Below, in pieces: positions 42,304-51,762 of a DNA stretch of 64,000 bases. The DNA comes from Sphingomonas sp. PP-CC-1A-547. Its GTDB lineage: Bacteria; Pseudomonadota; Alphaproteobacteria; Sphingomonadales; Sphingomonadaceae. The stretch is taken from positions 124,001 to 188,000 of the forward strand of contig NZ_RAPZ01000011.1 in assembly GCF_003610375.1 (NCBI RefSeq), given 5' to 3'. Numbering within the stretch: the stretch's first letter is position 1; the number at the start of each line of letters is the position of its first letter. Under the pieces are notes generated by a model. The model ran no database searches and had not been told where the DNA came from. It worked only from the letters and a program-made list of their open reading frames with translations. The position numbers were made by a program, and so were the translations under genes.

Positions 42304-43191
42304 TCAGACGTCGAGCTGCTTCACCGCGGCGTTCCAGCTGCCGATGTTGCGGACCGCGTCCTGGACGAAGGCGGAGCGGCGGACGACGCCGAGGAACAGG
42401 TCGGCGATCCACTTGCCGGGGTTGCGCAGGGGGCGTTCGAACTGGATCAGCAACACGACGCGGGTGCCGGTCGTGTCGTTCCAGACCTCGTGCTGGTAGG
42501 TGTCGTCGAACACGAGCGTCTCGCCTTCCGCCCAACGTACCACGCGGTCGTGGACGCGCATGCGGACGTCGCCGTCGCGCGGGACGATCAGGCCGAGGTG
42601 GCAAGTGATGAGGCCCTTGGTCACGCCGCGGTGCTCGGGAATGTGCGTGCCCGGCGCGAGGATCGAGAAGAACGCGCTGTTGAGGCCGGGAATGCGCGCA
42701 ACCGCCGCTGCCGTGTGCGGGCAGCGTGCTAGGCTCTCCTCGATCGGATAGCCGTAGCCGTAGAGGAAGAACGAGCGCCACTTGTCGACCTCGGCGATCG
42801 AGCGGTGATCGGGCGAGATCGTCGCGAGGCTGGGCGACGCTTCGCCTTGCAACGCGACGCGGACCGCCTCGTCGCGGATCGCGGCCCAGTTCTCGCGCAG
42901 GCCTGCGGTCCAGGTGAAGTCGCGGACGTCGAGTACCGGATCGTTGGCGACCAGCGAGGACGACGCGATCATCCGGTCGAACACGCCGCGCAAGTGCTTG
43001 CCGACGCGGATGATCAGCGGGCGGTTGGCCTCGGCGACCATCGGCGCACCGGGTTTGGGCGCGCCGGATATGACGTTGAGATCGGGCACGCGGGTGCTGC
43101 GGCGTACTGCCGGTTCGCCCGAATCCCGCCACAATGAACACTGCCCCAGATCGTGGCTCAGTTCGTGCCCCAGTTCGGCTTCGACCGTCAT
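42304..43191 (-). CDS. Aspartyl/asparaginyl beta-hydroxylase-domain protein (LpxO-like)
   Basis: 295 residues with a double-stranded beta-helix: FFSILAPGTHIPEHRG, ITCHLGLIVPRDGDVRMRV, and FDDTYQHEVWNDTTGTRVVL, giving the Fe(II)-binding histidines and 2-oxoglutarate site of the family. Members hydroxylate lipid A acyl chains (LpxO) or protein residues. A lipid target would fit sphingomonad envelope biology only loosely, because their outer membrane uses glycosphingolipids, so the substrate is open. Confidence 0.85.
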   Translation of the reverse strand: MTVEAELGHELSHDLGQCSLWRDSGEPAVRRSTRVPDLNVISGAPKPGAPMVAEANRPLIIRVGKHLRGVFDRMIASSSLVANDPVLDVRDFTWTAGLRENWAAIRDEAVRVALQGEASPSLATISPDHRSIAEVDKWRSFFLYGYGYPIEESLARCPHTAAAVARIPGLNSAFFSILAPGTHIPEHRGVTKGLITCHLGLIVPRDGDVRMRVHDRVVRWAEGETLVFDDTYQHEVWNDTTGTRVVLLIQFERPLRNPGKWIADLFLGVVRRSAFVQDAVRNIGSWNAAVKQLDV

Positions 43192-43339
43192 TTCTACCCT
43201 AGTATCCAGGCGCGCGGCGGCGCCGATCCCGTTGTTCGGACACGATATACCGGCAGTGTTGGACGAAATGATGGCACCGCGCGCCCGGTGCGGAGGCAGG
43301 GCACTGGCGAGTGACGCCCGCGACCGCTACAGGTGAGCC

Positions 43340-46249
43340 ATGGTGTCCTTTTCGCGCTTGTACCGCGCTCCCGTCCTCATCCCCGTCATCCTCGGCCTCG
43401 CCATTCCGGCGAGCGGCCAGATGGCGACGCAGCAGGCCGTATCCACCCCTGCAAAGGAAGCGCCGACGCTTCCCGAGCTGCCGGGGATCGATACGACCGC
43501 GTGGCTCTACAAGGGCAGCGATCTCACGCGGGATCCGGAGTGGAAGTTCGGCACATTGCCCAACGGCATGCGCTTTGCGGTGCGCAAGAACGGCGTGCCA
43601 CCGGGCCAGGTGTCGGTGCGCGTGCGGATCGATGCGGGGTCGCTGAACGAGACCGACAGCGAGCGGGGTTTCGCGCATTTCATCGAGCATCTGTCGTTCC
43701 GCGGCTCGGAATACGTGCCGGACGGTGAGGCCAAGCGCGTGTGGCAGCGGTTCGGGGCGACCTTCGGGTCTGATACCAACGCGCAGACGACGCCGACCTC
43801 GACCACGTTCAAGCTCGATCTTCCGTCCGCGACCGAGTCTGGCCTCGACGAGAGCCTGAAGATCATGTCGGGGATGATGGAGAAGCCGGTCATCACCGAC
43901 GCTTCCGTCACCGCCGAGCGGCCGGTCGTACTGGCGGAACAGCGCGAGCAGCCGGGGCCGCAGGTGCGGTTCGGCGATGCGATCCGCGCGACGTTCTTCG
44001 CCGCGCAGCCGCTCGCGGATCGTTCGCCGATCGGCAACATCAAGACGCTGGAGGCGGCGACCGGTGCCACGGTGAAGGCGTTCCACGATCGCTGGTATCG
44101 GCCCGAGAACACCGTCGTCATCATCTCGGGCGACATGGATCCGGCGTTGTTCGGGCGGTTGATCGTCAAGAACTTCGCGGACTGGAAGGGCGTCGGCCCG
44201 GTCGTGCCTGCGCCCGATTTCGGCAAGCCCGATCCGAAGGCGCCGGTCTCCGCGACGATCGCCGAGCCGGCGATTCCGGCGGTGGTGACACTCGGCGTGG
44301 TGCGGCCCTGGGAGTATAAGGACGACACTGCGATCATGAACCAGAAGCGGCTGGTCGACGTGCTGGCCACCCGGCTGATCAGTCGGCGCCTCGAGACGCG
44401 GGCGCGCGCGGGCGGGAGCTTCCTGCAGGCAGGCGTGTCGATCGACGACGTGTCGCGCTCGGCGAACCTGACGAGCGTCAATATCGTGCCGATCGGGACC
44501 GACTGGGAAGCGGCGTTGAAGGACGTCCGCGCGGTAATCGCCGACGCGCAGACCAACGCGCCGAGCCAGGCCGAAGTCGACCGCGAATATGCCGATTTCG
44601 ACACGATCATGCGGACCAGCGTCGAGACGGCGAAGGTCGAGGCGGGGTCGAAGCAGGCGGACGACATGGTCGGCGCGCTCGATATTCGCGAGACCGTGGC
44701 CGGGCCCGAGACGTCGTACAAGATATTGCAGGACGCCAAGGCGAAGGGCATGTTCACGCCTGCCACGCTACTCGCGTCGAGCAAGGCTATTTTCGAAGGT
44801 ACGACGCGCGCTCTCGTGAATACGCAAACGCCCGATGCGGGGGCTGCGAACAAGCTGGCGACCGCTTTGAAGGCGGACGTTTCGGGTCTCGCCGGCAAGC
44901 GGCGTGCGCAGGCTGCGGTCGATTTCTCGAAGCTGCCGTCGCTCGGCAAGCCGGGTGTCGTCGCGAGCCGAGAGAAGATCGCCGCGTTCGACATGGAGCA
45001 GGTGAACTTCGCCAATGGCACGCGCGTGCTGCTGTTCCCGAACGCGGGCGAGACCGGGCGCGTGTATGTGCGCGTGCGGTTCGGCGGCGGCTATACCGCG
45101 ATCCCGTCGAACCGGCCTACGCCGGCCTGGGCGGGTGATCTCGCGCTGGTCGCGGGTGGTATCGGCAAGCTCGACCAGGGCGATCTTGACCAGCTCACCG
45201 CGGGTCGGCGGATCGGGCTCGACTTCGGGATCGACGACGATGCGTTCACGCTGAGCGCGATCACGTCGCCGGCGGATTATTCGGATCAGTTGCGGTTGAT
45301 GGCGGCGAAACTCGCGTTCCCGGCGTGGGATCCGGCACCGGTGGCGCGTGCTCGTGTGGCGGCGCTGGCGGGGTTTGCCGGGTATGACTCGTCGCCGGAC
45401 GGTGTGTTGTCGCGCGACCTGGAAGGTCTGCTGCGGGCGGGTGATCCGCGTTGGGGGACGCCGTCGAAGCCGACCGTCGAGGCGCTGAATGCGAAGGACT
45501 TCCGCGCGTTCTGGGAGCCGATCCTGAAGACCGGGCCGATCGAGGTCTCGATCTTCGGCGATGTGAAGACCGAGGATGCGATCGCCGCGGTGGCGAAGTC
45601 GTTCGGGGCGATGAAGCCGCGGACGGCGGTGTCGACGGTTGGCGCGCCGGTCGGCTTTCCTGCGCACAACGCGACGCCGGTTATGCGCGCGCATACCGGC
45701 CCCGAGAACCAGGCGGCGGCGGTGATCGCCTGGCCGACCGGTGGCGGGATCGACAACATCGTCGAGGCGCGGCGTCTTGACGTGCTGGCGCAGGTGTTCA
45801 GCGATCGGCTGTTCGAGCGGCTCCGGCAGGCGGCGGGCGCGAGCTACAGCCCGAACGTGTCGAGCCAGTGGCCGGTGGGCATGAACACCGGCGGCCGGAT
45901 GGTCGCGATCGGGCAGGTGGCGCCGGACAAGGTGGCGTTCTTCTTCCAGATCGCGCGCCAGATCGCGGCGGAACTGGTGTCGACGCCGATCGCGGCGGAC
46001 GAGCTGGACCGGATCAAGAAGCCGATGGGGCAGTATATCCTGCGCGCGTCGACCGGGAACCAGTTCTGGTTGCAGCAGCTCGGCGGCGCGACGTTCGATC
46101 CGCGGCGGATCGCGGCGACGCAGCGGATCGCGAGCGATCTGGTGGCGACCACGCCGGTGGAGTTGCAGGCGACGGCTGCGAAGTATCTGCGGCCGGAGAA
46201 GGACTGGACGATGGCCGTGGTGCCGACTGCGGCGCCCGCGAAGAAGTGA
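43340..46249 (+). CDS. M16-family zinc metallopeptidase, exported
   Basis: 969 residues: signal peptide (LIPVILGLAIPASG), an active N-terminal M16 half with the inverted zinc motif H113-F-I-E-H117 and the distal Glu region (AERPVVLAEQREQPG), and an inactive C-terminal half (about 500-960). Pitrilysin-like proteins of this length probably degrade peptides in the periplasm. AGGTGA lies just before the ATG. Single-gene unit, followed by two family C elements. Confidence 0.92.
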   Translation: MVSFSRLYRAPVLIPVILGLAIPASGQMATQQAVSTPAKEAPTLPELPGIDTTAWLYKGSDLTRDPEWKFGTLPNGMRFAVRKNGVPPGQVSVRVRIDAGSLNETDSERGFAHFIEHLSFRGSEYVPDGEAKRVWQRFGATFGSDTNAQTTPTSTTFKLDLPSATESGLDESLKIMSGMMEKPVITDASVTAERPVVLAEQREQPGPQVRFGDAIRATFFAAQPLADRSPIGNIKTLEAATGATVKAFHDRWYRPENTVVIISGDMDPALFGRLIVKNFADWKGVGPVVPAPDFGKPDPKAPVSATIAEPAIPAVVTLGVVRPWEYKDDTAIMNQKRLVDVLATRLISRRLETRARAGGSFLQAGVSIDDVSRSANLTSVNIVPIGTDWEAALKDVRAVIADAQTNAPSQAEVDREYADFDTIMRTSVETAKVEAGSKQADDMVGALDIRETVAGPETSYKILQDAKAKGMFTPATLLASSKAIFEGTTRALVNTQTPDAGAANKLATALKADVSGLAGKRRAQAAVDFSKLPSLGKPGVVASREKIAAFDMEQVNFANGTRVLLFPNAGETGRVYVRVRFGGGYTAIPSNRPTPAWAGDLALVAGGIGKLDQGDLDQLTAGRRIGLDFGIDDDAFTLSAITSPADYSDQLRLMAAKLAFPAWDPAPVARARVAALAGFAGYDSSPDGVLSRDLEGLLRAGDPRWGTPSKPTVEALNAKDFRAFWEPILKTGPIEVSIFGDVKTEDAIAAVAKSFGAMKPRTAVSTVGAPVGFPAHNATPVMRAHTGPENQAAAVIAWPTGGGIDNIVEARRLDVLAQVFSDRLFERLRQAAGASYSPNVSSQWPVGMNTGGRMVAIGQVAPDKVAFFFQIARQIAAELVSTPIAADELDRIKKPMGQYILRASTGNQFWLQQLGGATFDPRRIAATQRIASDLVATTPVELQATAAKYLRPEKDWTMAVVPTAAPAKK

Positions 46250-46256
46250 TCTTCGA

Positions 46257-46394
46257 CCCTCTCCCTTAGGGGGAGAGGGAAGGAGGAGCCGCTTGGCGAC
46301 GGGAGGGTGAGGGCACGTGGTTTGGCAAGCGTGCCCTCACCCTCCCACGCGCAAGGGCGCGCGGGCCCCTCCCTCTCCCCTGAAGGGAGAGGGG
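46257..46394. repeat. Palindromic extragenic element, family C, first of two
   Basis: CCCTCTCCCTTAGGGGGAGA at the left, GGCCCCTCCCTCTCCCCTGA at the right, with GGGTGAGGGCAC/GTGCCCTCACCC inside. A second, related copy follows at 46441. Confidence 0.85.
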
Positions 46395-46440
46395 ATTTTA
46401 CCTGCCGTTGCCGATATTCGACCAAGGACATGACCCTAGT

Positions 46441-46586
46441 CCCTCTCCCCGCCGGGAAGAGGGAGGGAGGAGCCACTTGGCGACGGAAGGGCGAGGGGCG
46501 TTGGGGCGAGCGTTCCGAGCCTCATTCCCCTCACCCTCCCACACGCAAGGCGTGCGGGCCCCTCCCTCTCCCCGGAGGGGAGAGGG
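46441..46586. repeat. Palindromic extragenic element, family C, second of two
   Basis: Same architecture as 46257-46394 and the same internal GGAGGAGCC-CTTGGCGACGG segment, so the two are a tandem duplication in the convergent gap between the M16 peptidase and acyl-CoA synthetase genes. Right end abuts the synthetase stop. Confidence 0.85.
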
Positions 46587-48371
46587 TTATTTATAGAGCG
46601 TGTCCAGCCTCTCGCCGTAAGCCTGTTTCAGGACGTGGCGGCGGATCTTTAGGCTGGGTGTCAGTTGCTCGTTCTCGATCGTGAACGGCCCATCCGCGAG
46701 CACGAACCGCCGTACGCGCTCCGTTACGGTCAGGTCTTTGTTCACCCGTTCGACCGCATGCCCGATCGCCGTCCTGAACTCGCTGTTCTCCGCCAGCCGC
46801 GCGAAGCTGCACGCGTCGCCGTTGCCCGCGCACCATTCCTGCGTCCACTCGGGATCGGGCACGATCAGCGCGACCATGTAGGGGCGCTTGTCGCCGGCGA
46901 TCATCGCCTGCGCGATCTCGGGCTGGAGCGTGAGCATCCCCTCGACCTTTTGCGGGGCGACGTTTTCGCCCTTGTCGTTGATGATCAGGTCTTTCTTGCG
47001 GTCGGTGATGCGGATCCGGCCGCGGTCGTCGATCTCGCCGATGTCGCCGGTGTGGAGCCAGCCGTCCTTAAGCACCTTGGCGGTCTCGGCGTCGTTGCGC
47101 CAATAGCCGTGCATGACGAGTTCGCCGCGGACCAGGATCTCGCCGTCCTCGGCGATGCGGACCTCGGTGTCGTTGAGCGCCGGGCCGACCGAGTCCATCC
47201 GGACGCCGGCCTTGGGGCGGTTGCACGAAATGACGGGGGCGGCCTCGGTCTGGCCATAGCCTTGCAGGAAGGTGAGGCCGAGCGCCTCGAAGAACAGGCC
47301 GACCTCGGGGTTGAGCGGCGCGCCGCCGGAGATCATCGCCTTCAGCCGGCCGCCGAACTTCTTCGAGATCTTCGGCTTGAAGAGCGTGGCGACGGCAGCC
47401 TGCATCGGGCGGTCGATCAGGCGGAGGCGGCCAGCATAGCGTTTGCCGCCGATGTCGAGCGCCTGGCGCAGGAGGTAGGCCGACGCGCCTCCCTGCTTCT
47501 CGATGGCCTTCGAGATGCGCGTGCGAAGGACTTCGAACAGGCGGGGGACGACGAACATGATCGTCGGGCGCGTTTCCTCGATGTTCGCGGCGAGCTTTTC
47601 GAGGCCCTCGGCGTAGTAGATCTGGCCGCCTAGCGAGATCGGGAAATGCTGGCCGCCGGTGTGTTCGTAGGCGTGGCTCAAGGGCAGGAACGACAGGAAG
47701 ACCTCGTCGTCCCAGCCGAAATCCTCCGAGATGACCGACGCGCAGCCGGCGCAATTGTGGAGGATCGCGCCGTGGTGCTGCATCACGCCACGCGGGGCGC
47801 CACCGGTGCCCGAGGTGTAGATGATGCACGCGAGCTCGTCGCGCGTGAAGTCGGCGCGGGCGGCGGCGGTCTCGGGCGCGGTCTGGTGCGCGGCGATCAA
47901 CGCGTGCCAGTTGTGGAAGTCGATCCCGGCAGGGACCTTCATGTCCTCGAACCCGATCACGGTCTGCGCCTGGTTCGAACGGATGACTGCAGGGAGCAAA
48001 GTCTTGGCCAGCTTGGCGGTCGAGACGATGATCGCGCAGGCACCGGCATTCTCGATGATGTGGAGGTGATCGCGCTCGGTGTTGGTGACGTAGGTCGGCA
48101 CCGTGATGCAGCCGGCGGCCATGATCGCGAGGTCGCTGAGGCACCATTCGGGGCGGTTCTCGGCGACCAGCATGACGCGGTCGCCGCGCTTTAGGCCTAT
48201 CGCGGTGAGGGCGGTGGATAGGCTGGCGACCTGACGCGCGGCGTCCGCCCAGCTGGTAGCGACCCATGTGCCGCTCGTCTTGGTCCAGAGGAACGGGGCG
48301 TCGCCTTTCTCGGCGGCGCGCGTGAAGAACATCGTGACGAGGTTCGGGAAGCGTTCGAGCTGGCGGGCCAT
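46587..48371 (-). CDS. AMP-dependent synthetase, long-chain acyl-CoA ligase type
   Basis: 594 residues: AMP-binding P-loop IIYTSGTGGAPRGVMQHH, LPLSHAYEHTGGQ, GYGQTEAAPVISCN, and the hinge/C-terminal region HTGDIGEIDDRGRIRITDRK with KDLIINDKGENVAPQKVE. It activates fatty acids to acyl-CoA through an acyl-adenylate. The usual invariant ...TTGxPKG is TGGAPRG here, a small deviation. AGGAGAG lies just before the ATG at 48371. Confidence 0.92.
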   Translation of the reverse strand: MARQLERFPNLVTMFFTRAAEKGDAPFLWTKTSGTWVATSWADAARQVASLSTALTAIGLKRGDRVMLVAENRPEWCLSDLAIMAAGCITVPTYVTNTERDHLHIIENAGACAIIVSTAKLAKTLLPAVIRSNQAQTVIGFEDMKVPAGIDFHNWHALIAAHQTAPETAAARADFTRDELACIIYTSGTGGAPRGVMQHHGAILHNCAGCASVISEDFGWDDEVFLSFLPLSHAYEHTGGQHFPISLGGQIYYAEGLEKLAANIEETRPTIMFVVPRLFEVLRTRISKAIEKQGGASAYLLRQALDIGGKRYAGRLRLIDRPMQAAVATLFKPKISKKFGGRLKAMISGGAPLNPEVGLFFEALGLTFLQGYGQTEAAPVISCNRPKAGVRMDSVGPALNDTEVRIAEDGEILVRGELVMHGYWRNDAETAKVLKDGWLHTGDIGEIDDRGRIRITDRKKDLIINDKGENVAPQKVEGMLTLQPEIAQAMIAGDKRPYMVALIVPDPEWTQEWCAGNGDACSFARLAENSEFRTAIGHAVERVNKDLTVTERVRRFVLADGPFTIENEQLTPSLKIRRHVLKQAYGERLDTLYK

Positions 48372-48459
48372 TGTCTCTCCTGAACTGCGCTGCGAGCTTG
48401 CCTTGGCGGGGGTGCTCGATCTTTGGGGTGGTATAGCCCTTTGGCGTGTCACGCTCCAA

Positions 48460-48520
48460 CCTTGTTTCCCCGCGAAGGCGGGGACCCAGACTGGGCTCCC
48501 GCCTTCGCAGGAGAACAAGG
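48460..48520. repeat. Palindromic extragenic element pair, family B
   Basis: CCTTGTTTCCCCGCGAAGGC joined to a facing CTGGGCTCCCGCCTTCGCAG-GAGAACAAGG. Located between ggt and the acyl-CoA synthetase gene, which are in the same orientation. Confidence 0.88.
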
Positions 48521-48534
48521 AAGGGGCGGGCGGT

Positions 48535-50271
48535 TTACTCCGGTGCGCGCTGGAGGGCGCCGACGCGCTGGATCTTGGTGACGGTACCGTCCTCCGCGAT
48601 CGCGACGCCCTCGCTGCGGGGGTCTGCGGCGCCGACCCACTTGCCGCCGACGCGCTCGATCGCGTTTGCCTTCAGGCCTAGCGCTGCGACCTGGACGGTC
48701 TCGCCTAGCGCCTGCAACGCGGGGACCATCGCTTCGCGCTCCGTGCCCTTTTCGGCAGCGGCGACGTGGCCGGGGGCGTAGAGCAGTCCGAGCGCGATCG
48801 AGTCCTGTGCCGACAATTTCCAATCCACCACGCCGATTATCGCCTTGGCTACCTGCGCTATGATCGTCGAGCCGCCCGCCGCGCCGACCGCGAGGCGCAC
48901 CGTCCCGTCGGGGCCGTAGACGATTGTCGGGCTCATCGAGCTGCGGGGGCGCTTGCCACCCTCGACGCGGTTGGCGACGAGGGCGCCGTTCTTGACGGGG
49001 ACAATGTCGAAGTCGGTGAGCTGGTTGTTGAGGACCGTACCGTCGACGGTGATGCCGGAGCCGAAATAGCCCTCTACCGTGGTGGTGACCTCGACGACGT
49101 TGCCGCGGGCGTCGACCGTCGCGATGTCGGTGGTGCCGGGGACTTCGCTGACCGGTGCGCGGGTGCGTGCGGGGGCGCCGGGGGGCGTGCCGGCGGTGAC
49201 GGTCGCCATCGTCTTCGTAGGGGAGATCAGTGCGGAGCGCGACGCGAGATACTTGGTGTCGAGCATGCCCTGCACCGGCACGCGGACGAAATCGGGATCG
49301 CCGACGTAGAGGTCGCGGTCGGCATAGGCGAGGCGCGAGGACTCGGCGAACAGGTGCCAGGCTTGCGCGCTGTCCTTGCCGAGCTTGCCCATGTCGAAGC
49401 GTTCGAGCTGCTTCAGGATCATCAGCACGGTGATTCCGCCGGACGAGGGCGGGCCCATCCCGCAGACGCGGTAGACGCGGTATTTGACGCAGACCGGCGG
49501 GCGCGATTTGGCGTCGTAGCTGGCGAGATCGCCGAGCGTCATCTTCGACGGATTCCGCGCGGCGGTGTTGACCGCGGTGACGATCTTCTGCGCTTCGGGG
49601 CCGACGTAGAAGCTGTCGGGGCCCTGGGTGGCGATGCGCTGGAGGAGCGCGGCCTGGGCGGGGTTCTTGATGACCGCGCCGATCGCGACCGGCGAGCCGT
49701 CGGGGGCGGAGAAGAGTTTGCGCGTCTCGGGCGTGATGTGGTCGCCGTATGCCTTCATGCCGTTGACGAGGCGGGGGGAGGCCTGGAAGCCGTTCGTCGC
49801 GAGCCGGATCGCGGGGGCGAACAGTTGCGCCCAGGGGAGCTTGCCCGAGGCGCGGTGCGCGAGCGCCATGCCGCGGAGTGCGCCGGGGATGCCGACGCTG
49901 CGACCACCGGGGACCGCGTCGCTGTGGCTCAGCGGCGTGCCGTCGGGGGCGTAGAACCAGCGCGCGTCGGCGGCGGCGGGTGCCTCTTCGCGCGCGTCGA
50001 TCGTGCTGAGGGCGCCGCCGGCCGCGTGGGAGATCCAGAAGCTGCCGCCGCCGATGCCCGAGCTTTGCGGTTCGACGACGTTGAGGGCGAGCATGGTGGC
50101 GATGGCGGCGTCGGTGGCGCTGCCGCCGGCGCGGAGGATCTCGACGCCGGCCGCGGCTGCGCGCGGGTCTGCGGCGCTGACCATGCCTTGGTCTTTGGCT
50201 GGGGCGGGTTGGCGCGCCTCTACGGTGGCTGTGGGAACGAGGAGGGCGAGCGCTAGGAGAGAGGTCTTCAT
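48535..50271 (-). CDS. ggt: Gamma-glutamyltransferase
   Basis: 578 residues: signal peptide (MKTSLLALALLVPTATVEA), large-subunit sequences (MVSAADPRAAAAGVEILRAG, IGGGSFWISH), and the autoprocessing Thr in PGTTDIATVD, where the N-terminal nucleophile of the small subunit is made. The motif is TTD where E. coli has TTH. GSTIIAQV and PRSSMSPTIV complete the active site. Periplasmic; it hydrolyses or transfers the gamma-glutamyl group of glutathione. The ATG at 50271 is chosen because it begins the signal peptide. Confidence 0.94.
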   Translation of the reverse strand: MKTSLLALALLVPTATVEARQPAPAKDQGMVSAADPRAAAAGVEILRAGGSATDAAIATMLALNVVEPQSSGIGGGSFWISHAAGGALSTIDAREEAPAAADARWFYAPDGTPLSHSDAVPGGRSVGIPGALRGMALAHRASGKLPWAQLFAPAIRLATNGFQASPRLVNGMKAYGDHITPETRKLFSAPDGSPVAIGAVIKNPAQAALLQRIATQGPDSFYVGPEAQKIVTAVNTAARNPSKMTLGDLASYDAKSRPPVCVKYRVYRVCGMGPPSSGGITVLMILKQLERFDMGKLGKDSAQAWHLFAESSRLAYADRDLYVGDPDFVRVPVQGMLDTKYLASRSALISPTKTMATVTAGTPPGAPARTRAPVSEVPGTTDIATVDARGNVVEVTTTVEGYFGSGITVDGTVLNNQLTDFDIVPVKNGALVANRVEGGKRPRSSMSPTIVYGPDGTVRLAVGAAGGSTIIAQVAKAIIGVVDWKLSAQDSIALGLLYAPGHVAAAEKGTEREAMVPALQALGETVQVAALGLKANAIERVGGKWVGAADPRSEGVAIAEDGTVTKIQRVGALQRAPE

Positions 50272-50326
50272 CGAGCGCGAGCGTAGCGCGGTTCGGATAC
50301 GAGGCAAGCATTCACCTCGAACTTCC

Positions 50327-50411
50327 CGTCATCCTGGGCTCGACCCAGGATCCAGAGCCACTCAGGGCGACATCTGTGGCTCTGGATCCCAGCGTTCGCT
50401 GGGATGACGGG
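50327..50411. repeat. Palindromic extragenic element, family F (GTCATCCTGGG type)
   Basis: CGTCATCCTGGGCTCGACCC at the left and a facing AGCGTTCGCTGGGATGACGG at the right, with an inner CCAGAGCCAC/GTGGCTCTGG inverted repeat. Between pyrD and ggt. Confidence 0.85.
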
Positions 50412-50435
50412 AGGAGCCGGGATGACGGAAGCGAC

Positions 50436-51464
50436 TTAGCGCGCGTCGACACCCACCGCGTCGCCGACAGACGTAAAGCCATCTCGGGTGAGCAGCGCGT
50501 CCAGCTCGCGGAGGATTCGGGCGGGGAGGCCGGGGCCTTCGTACACCAGCGCGGTGTAGAGCTGGACGAGGCTCGCGCCGGCGCGGAGGCGGGCATAGGC
50601 TTCGGCGCCGCTGTCTACGCCGCCGACCGAGATCAGCGGGATCGCTGCGCCGGTCGCCTTGCGGAAATCCGACAGGCGTTCGCGGGCTAGCGGGACGAGC
50701 GGCGCGCCGGAGAGGCCGCCGGTTTCCTGGGCATTGGCCGAGCGCAGGCCGGGGCGGGAGATCGTCGTGTTGTTGACGATCAGCGCGTCGATCCGGTTGT
50801 CGAGTGCGGCGCGGGCGATGTCGTCTATGTCGGCGGGCTCGAGGTCGGGGGCGACCTTCAGGAAGATCGGCGTCGTGCCCTTAGCGGCGGTGCATGCGGC
50901 TAGGAGATCGCGCAGGGCTGCACCGTGCTGGAGATCGCGGAGGCCGGGGGTGTTGGGGGAGCTGATGTTTATGGTGATGTAGTCGGCGTGGGGGGCGGCT
51001 CGGGTGACGCCGTGGACGTAGTCGGCGGTGCGATCGGTGGCGTCCTTGTTCGCGCCTACGTTGATGCCGAGAACGCCGTTCCGCTGCGCGCTCTGTGCCC
51101 GGGGAAGCGCGCCATCGAGGCCGCCGTTGTTGAAGCCTAGGCGGTTGATGATCGAGCGGTCTTCGGGGAGGCGGAAGATGCGGGGTTTGGGGTTGCCGGG
51201 CTGCGCGAGTGGTGTGAGCGTACCGATCTCGACGCTGCCGAAGCCCAGCCCGAAGAAGCCGTCGATCGCCCGCCCGTCCTTGTCGACGCCTGCCGCGAGG
51301 CCGACCGGGTTGGGGAAGGCGATCCCCGCCACCGTCGTCGTGAGCCGCGGCACGCTGGGGGCGAGCGGCGCGCCGGCCTTCCCCCATGCGCCGAGCGCAG
51401 CGATGGTGAGGGTATGCGCGCGCTCGGCGTCCAGACGGAAGAGGACCGGGTGGTAGAAGGCCAT
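50436..51464 (-). CDS. pyrD: Dihydroorotate dehydrogenase (quinone), class 2
   Basis: 342 residues: short N-terminal helical membrane-association domain (about 1-40), then the TIM barrel with NPVGLAAGVDKDGRAIDGF, NRLGFNNGGLD, INISSPNTPGLRDLQ (class 2 catalytic serine) and SVGGVDSGAEAYARLRAGA. It oxidises dihydroorotate to orotate and passes electrons to quinone at the inner membrane. AAGGA lies about 8 bases before the ATG at 51464. Confidence 0.96.
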   Translation of the reverse strand: MAFYHPVLFRLDAERAHTLTIAALGAWGKAGAPLAPSVPRLTTTVAGIAFPNPVGLAAGVDKDGRAIDGFFGLGFGSVEIGTLTPLAQPGNPKPRIFRLPEDRSIINRLGFNNGGLDGALPRAQSAQRNGVLGINVGANKDATDRTADYVHGVTRAAPHADYITINISSPNTPGLRDLQHGAALRDLLAACTAAKGTTPIFLKVAPDLEPADIDDIARAALDNRIDALIVNNTTISRPGLRSANAQETGGLSGAPLVPLARERLSDFRKATGAAIPLISVGGVDSGAEAYARLRAGASLVQLYTALVYEGPGLPARILRELDALLTRDGFTSVGDAVGVDAR

Positions 51465-51510
51465 GCGCGTCGTCCTTGCTCCTTCCACCTGTCGGGAAGG
51501 GTCATTCTTG

Positions 51511-51618
51511 CTCCCCTGCCTGGAAGGGAGGGGCTGGGGGTGGGTTGGTCCGTTGGCTGGTGCTCCCTGACGTCAGCAGCCGACCCACCCCCGTCCCCTC
51601 CCTTCCAGGGAGGGGGGA
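51511..51618. repeat. Palindromic extragenic element, CTCCCCTGCCTGGAAGGGAG type
   Basis: CTCCCCTGCCTGGAAGGGAG at the left and CCCCTCCCTTCCAGGGAGGG at the right are facing copies, with GGGGTGGGTTGG/CCGACCCACCCC inside. Located in the divergent gap between pyrD and the SUF regulator gene. Confidence 0.8.
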
Positions 51619-51720
51619 GTCAAGCTTTCGGGACATCCACGACACACAAAACCAGCGCTCAGTTGCGAGTCGTTAGCACCGCCCGCCGGGTTGACGATGC
51701 ACTGCACAAAGCCCATTTGA

Positions 51721-51747
51721 CCAATCGGATCATATCGGTCCGATTGG
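51721..51747 (+). promoter_or_regulatory. Operator-like 27-bp inverted repeat before the SUF regulator
   Basis: CCAATCGGA (51721-51729) and TCCGATTGG (51739-51747), perfect 9-bp arms with a 9-base spacer. It ends 15 bases before the regulator start. TTGACC (51717-51722) overlaps the left arm and could be a -35. This position is expected for autoregulation by an Fe-S Rrf2 protein. Confidence 0.65.
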
Positions 51748-51762
51748 ACTTTCGAAGCCACC

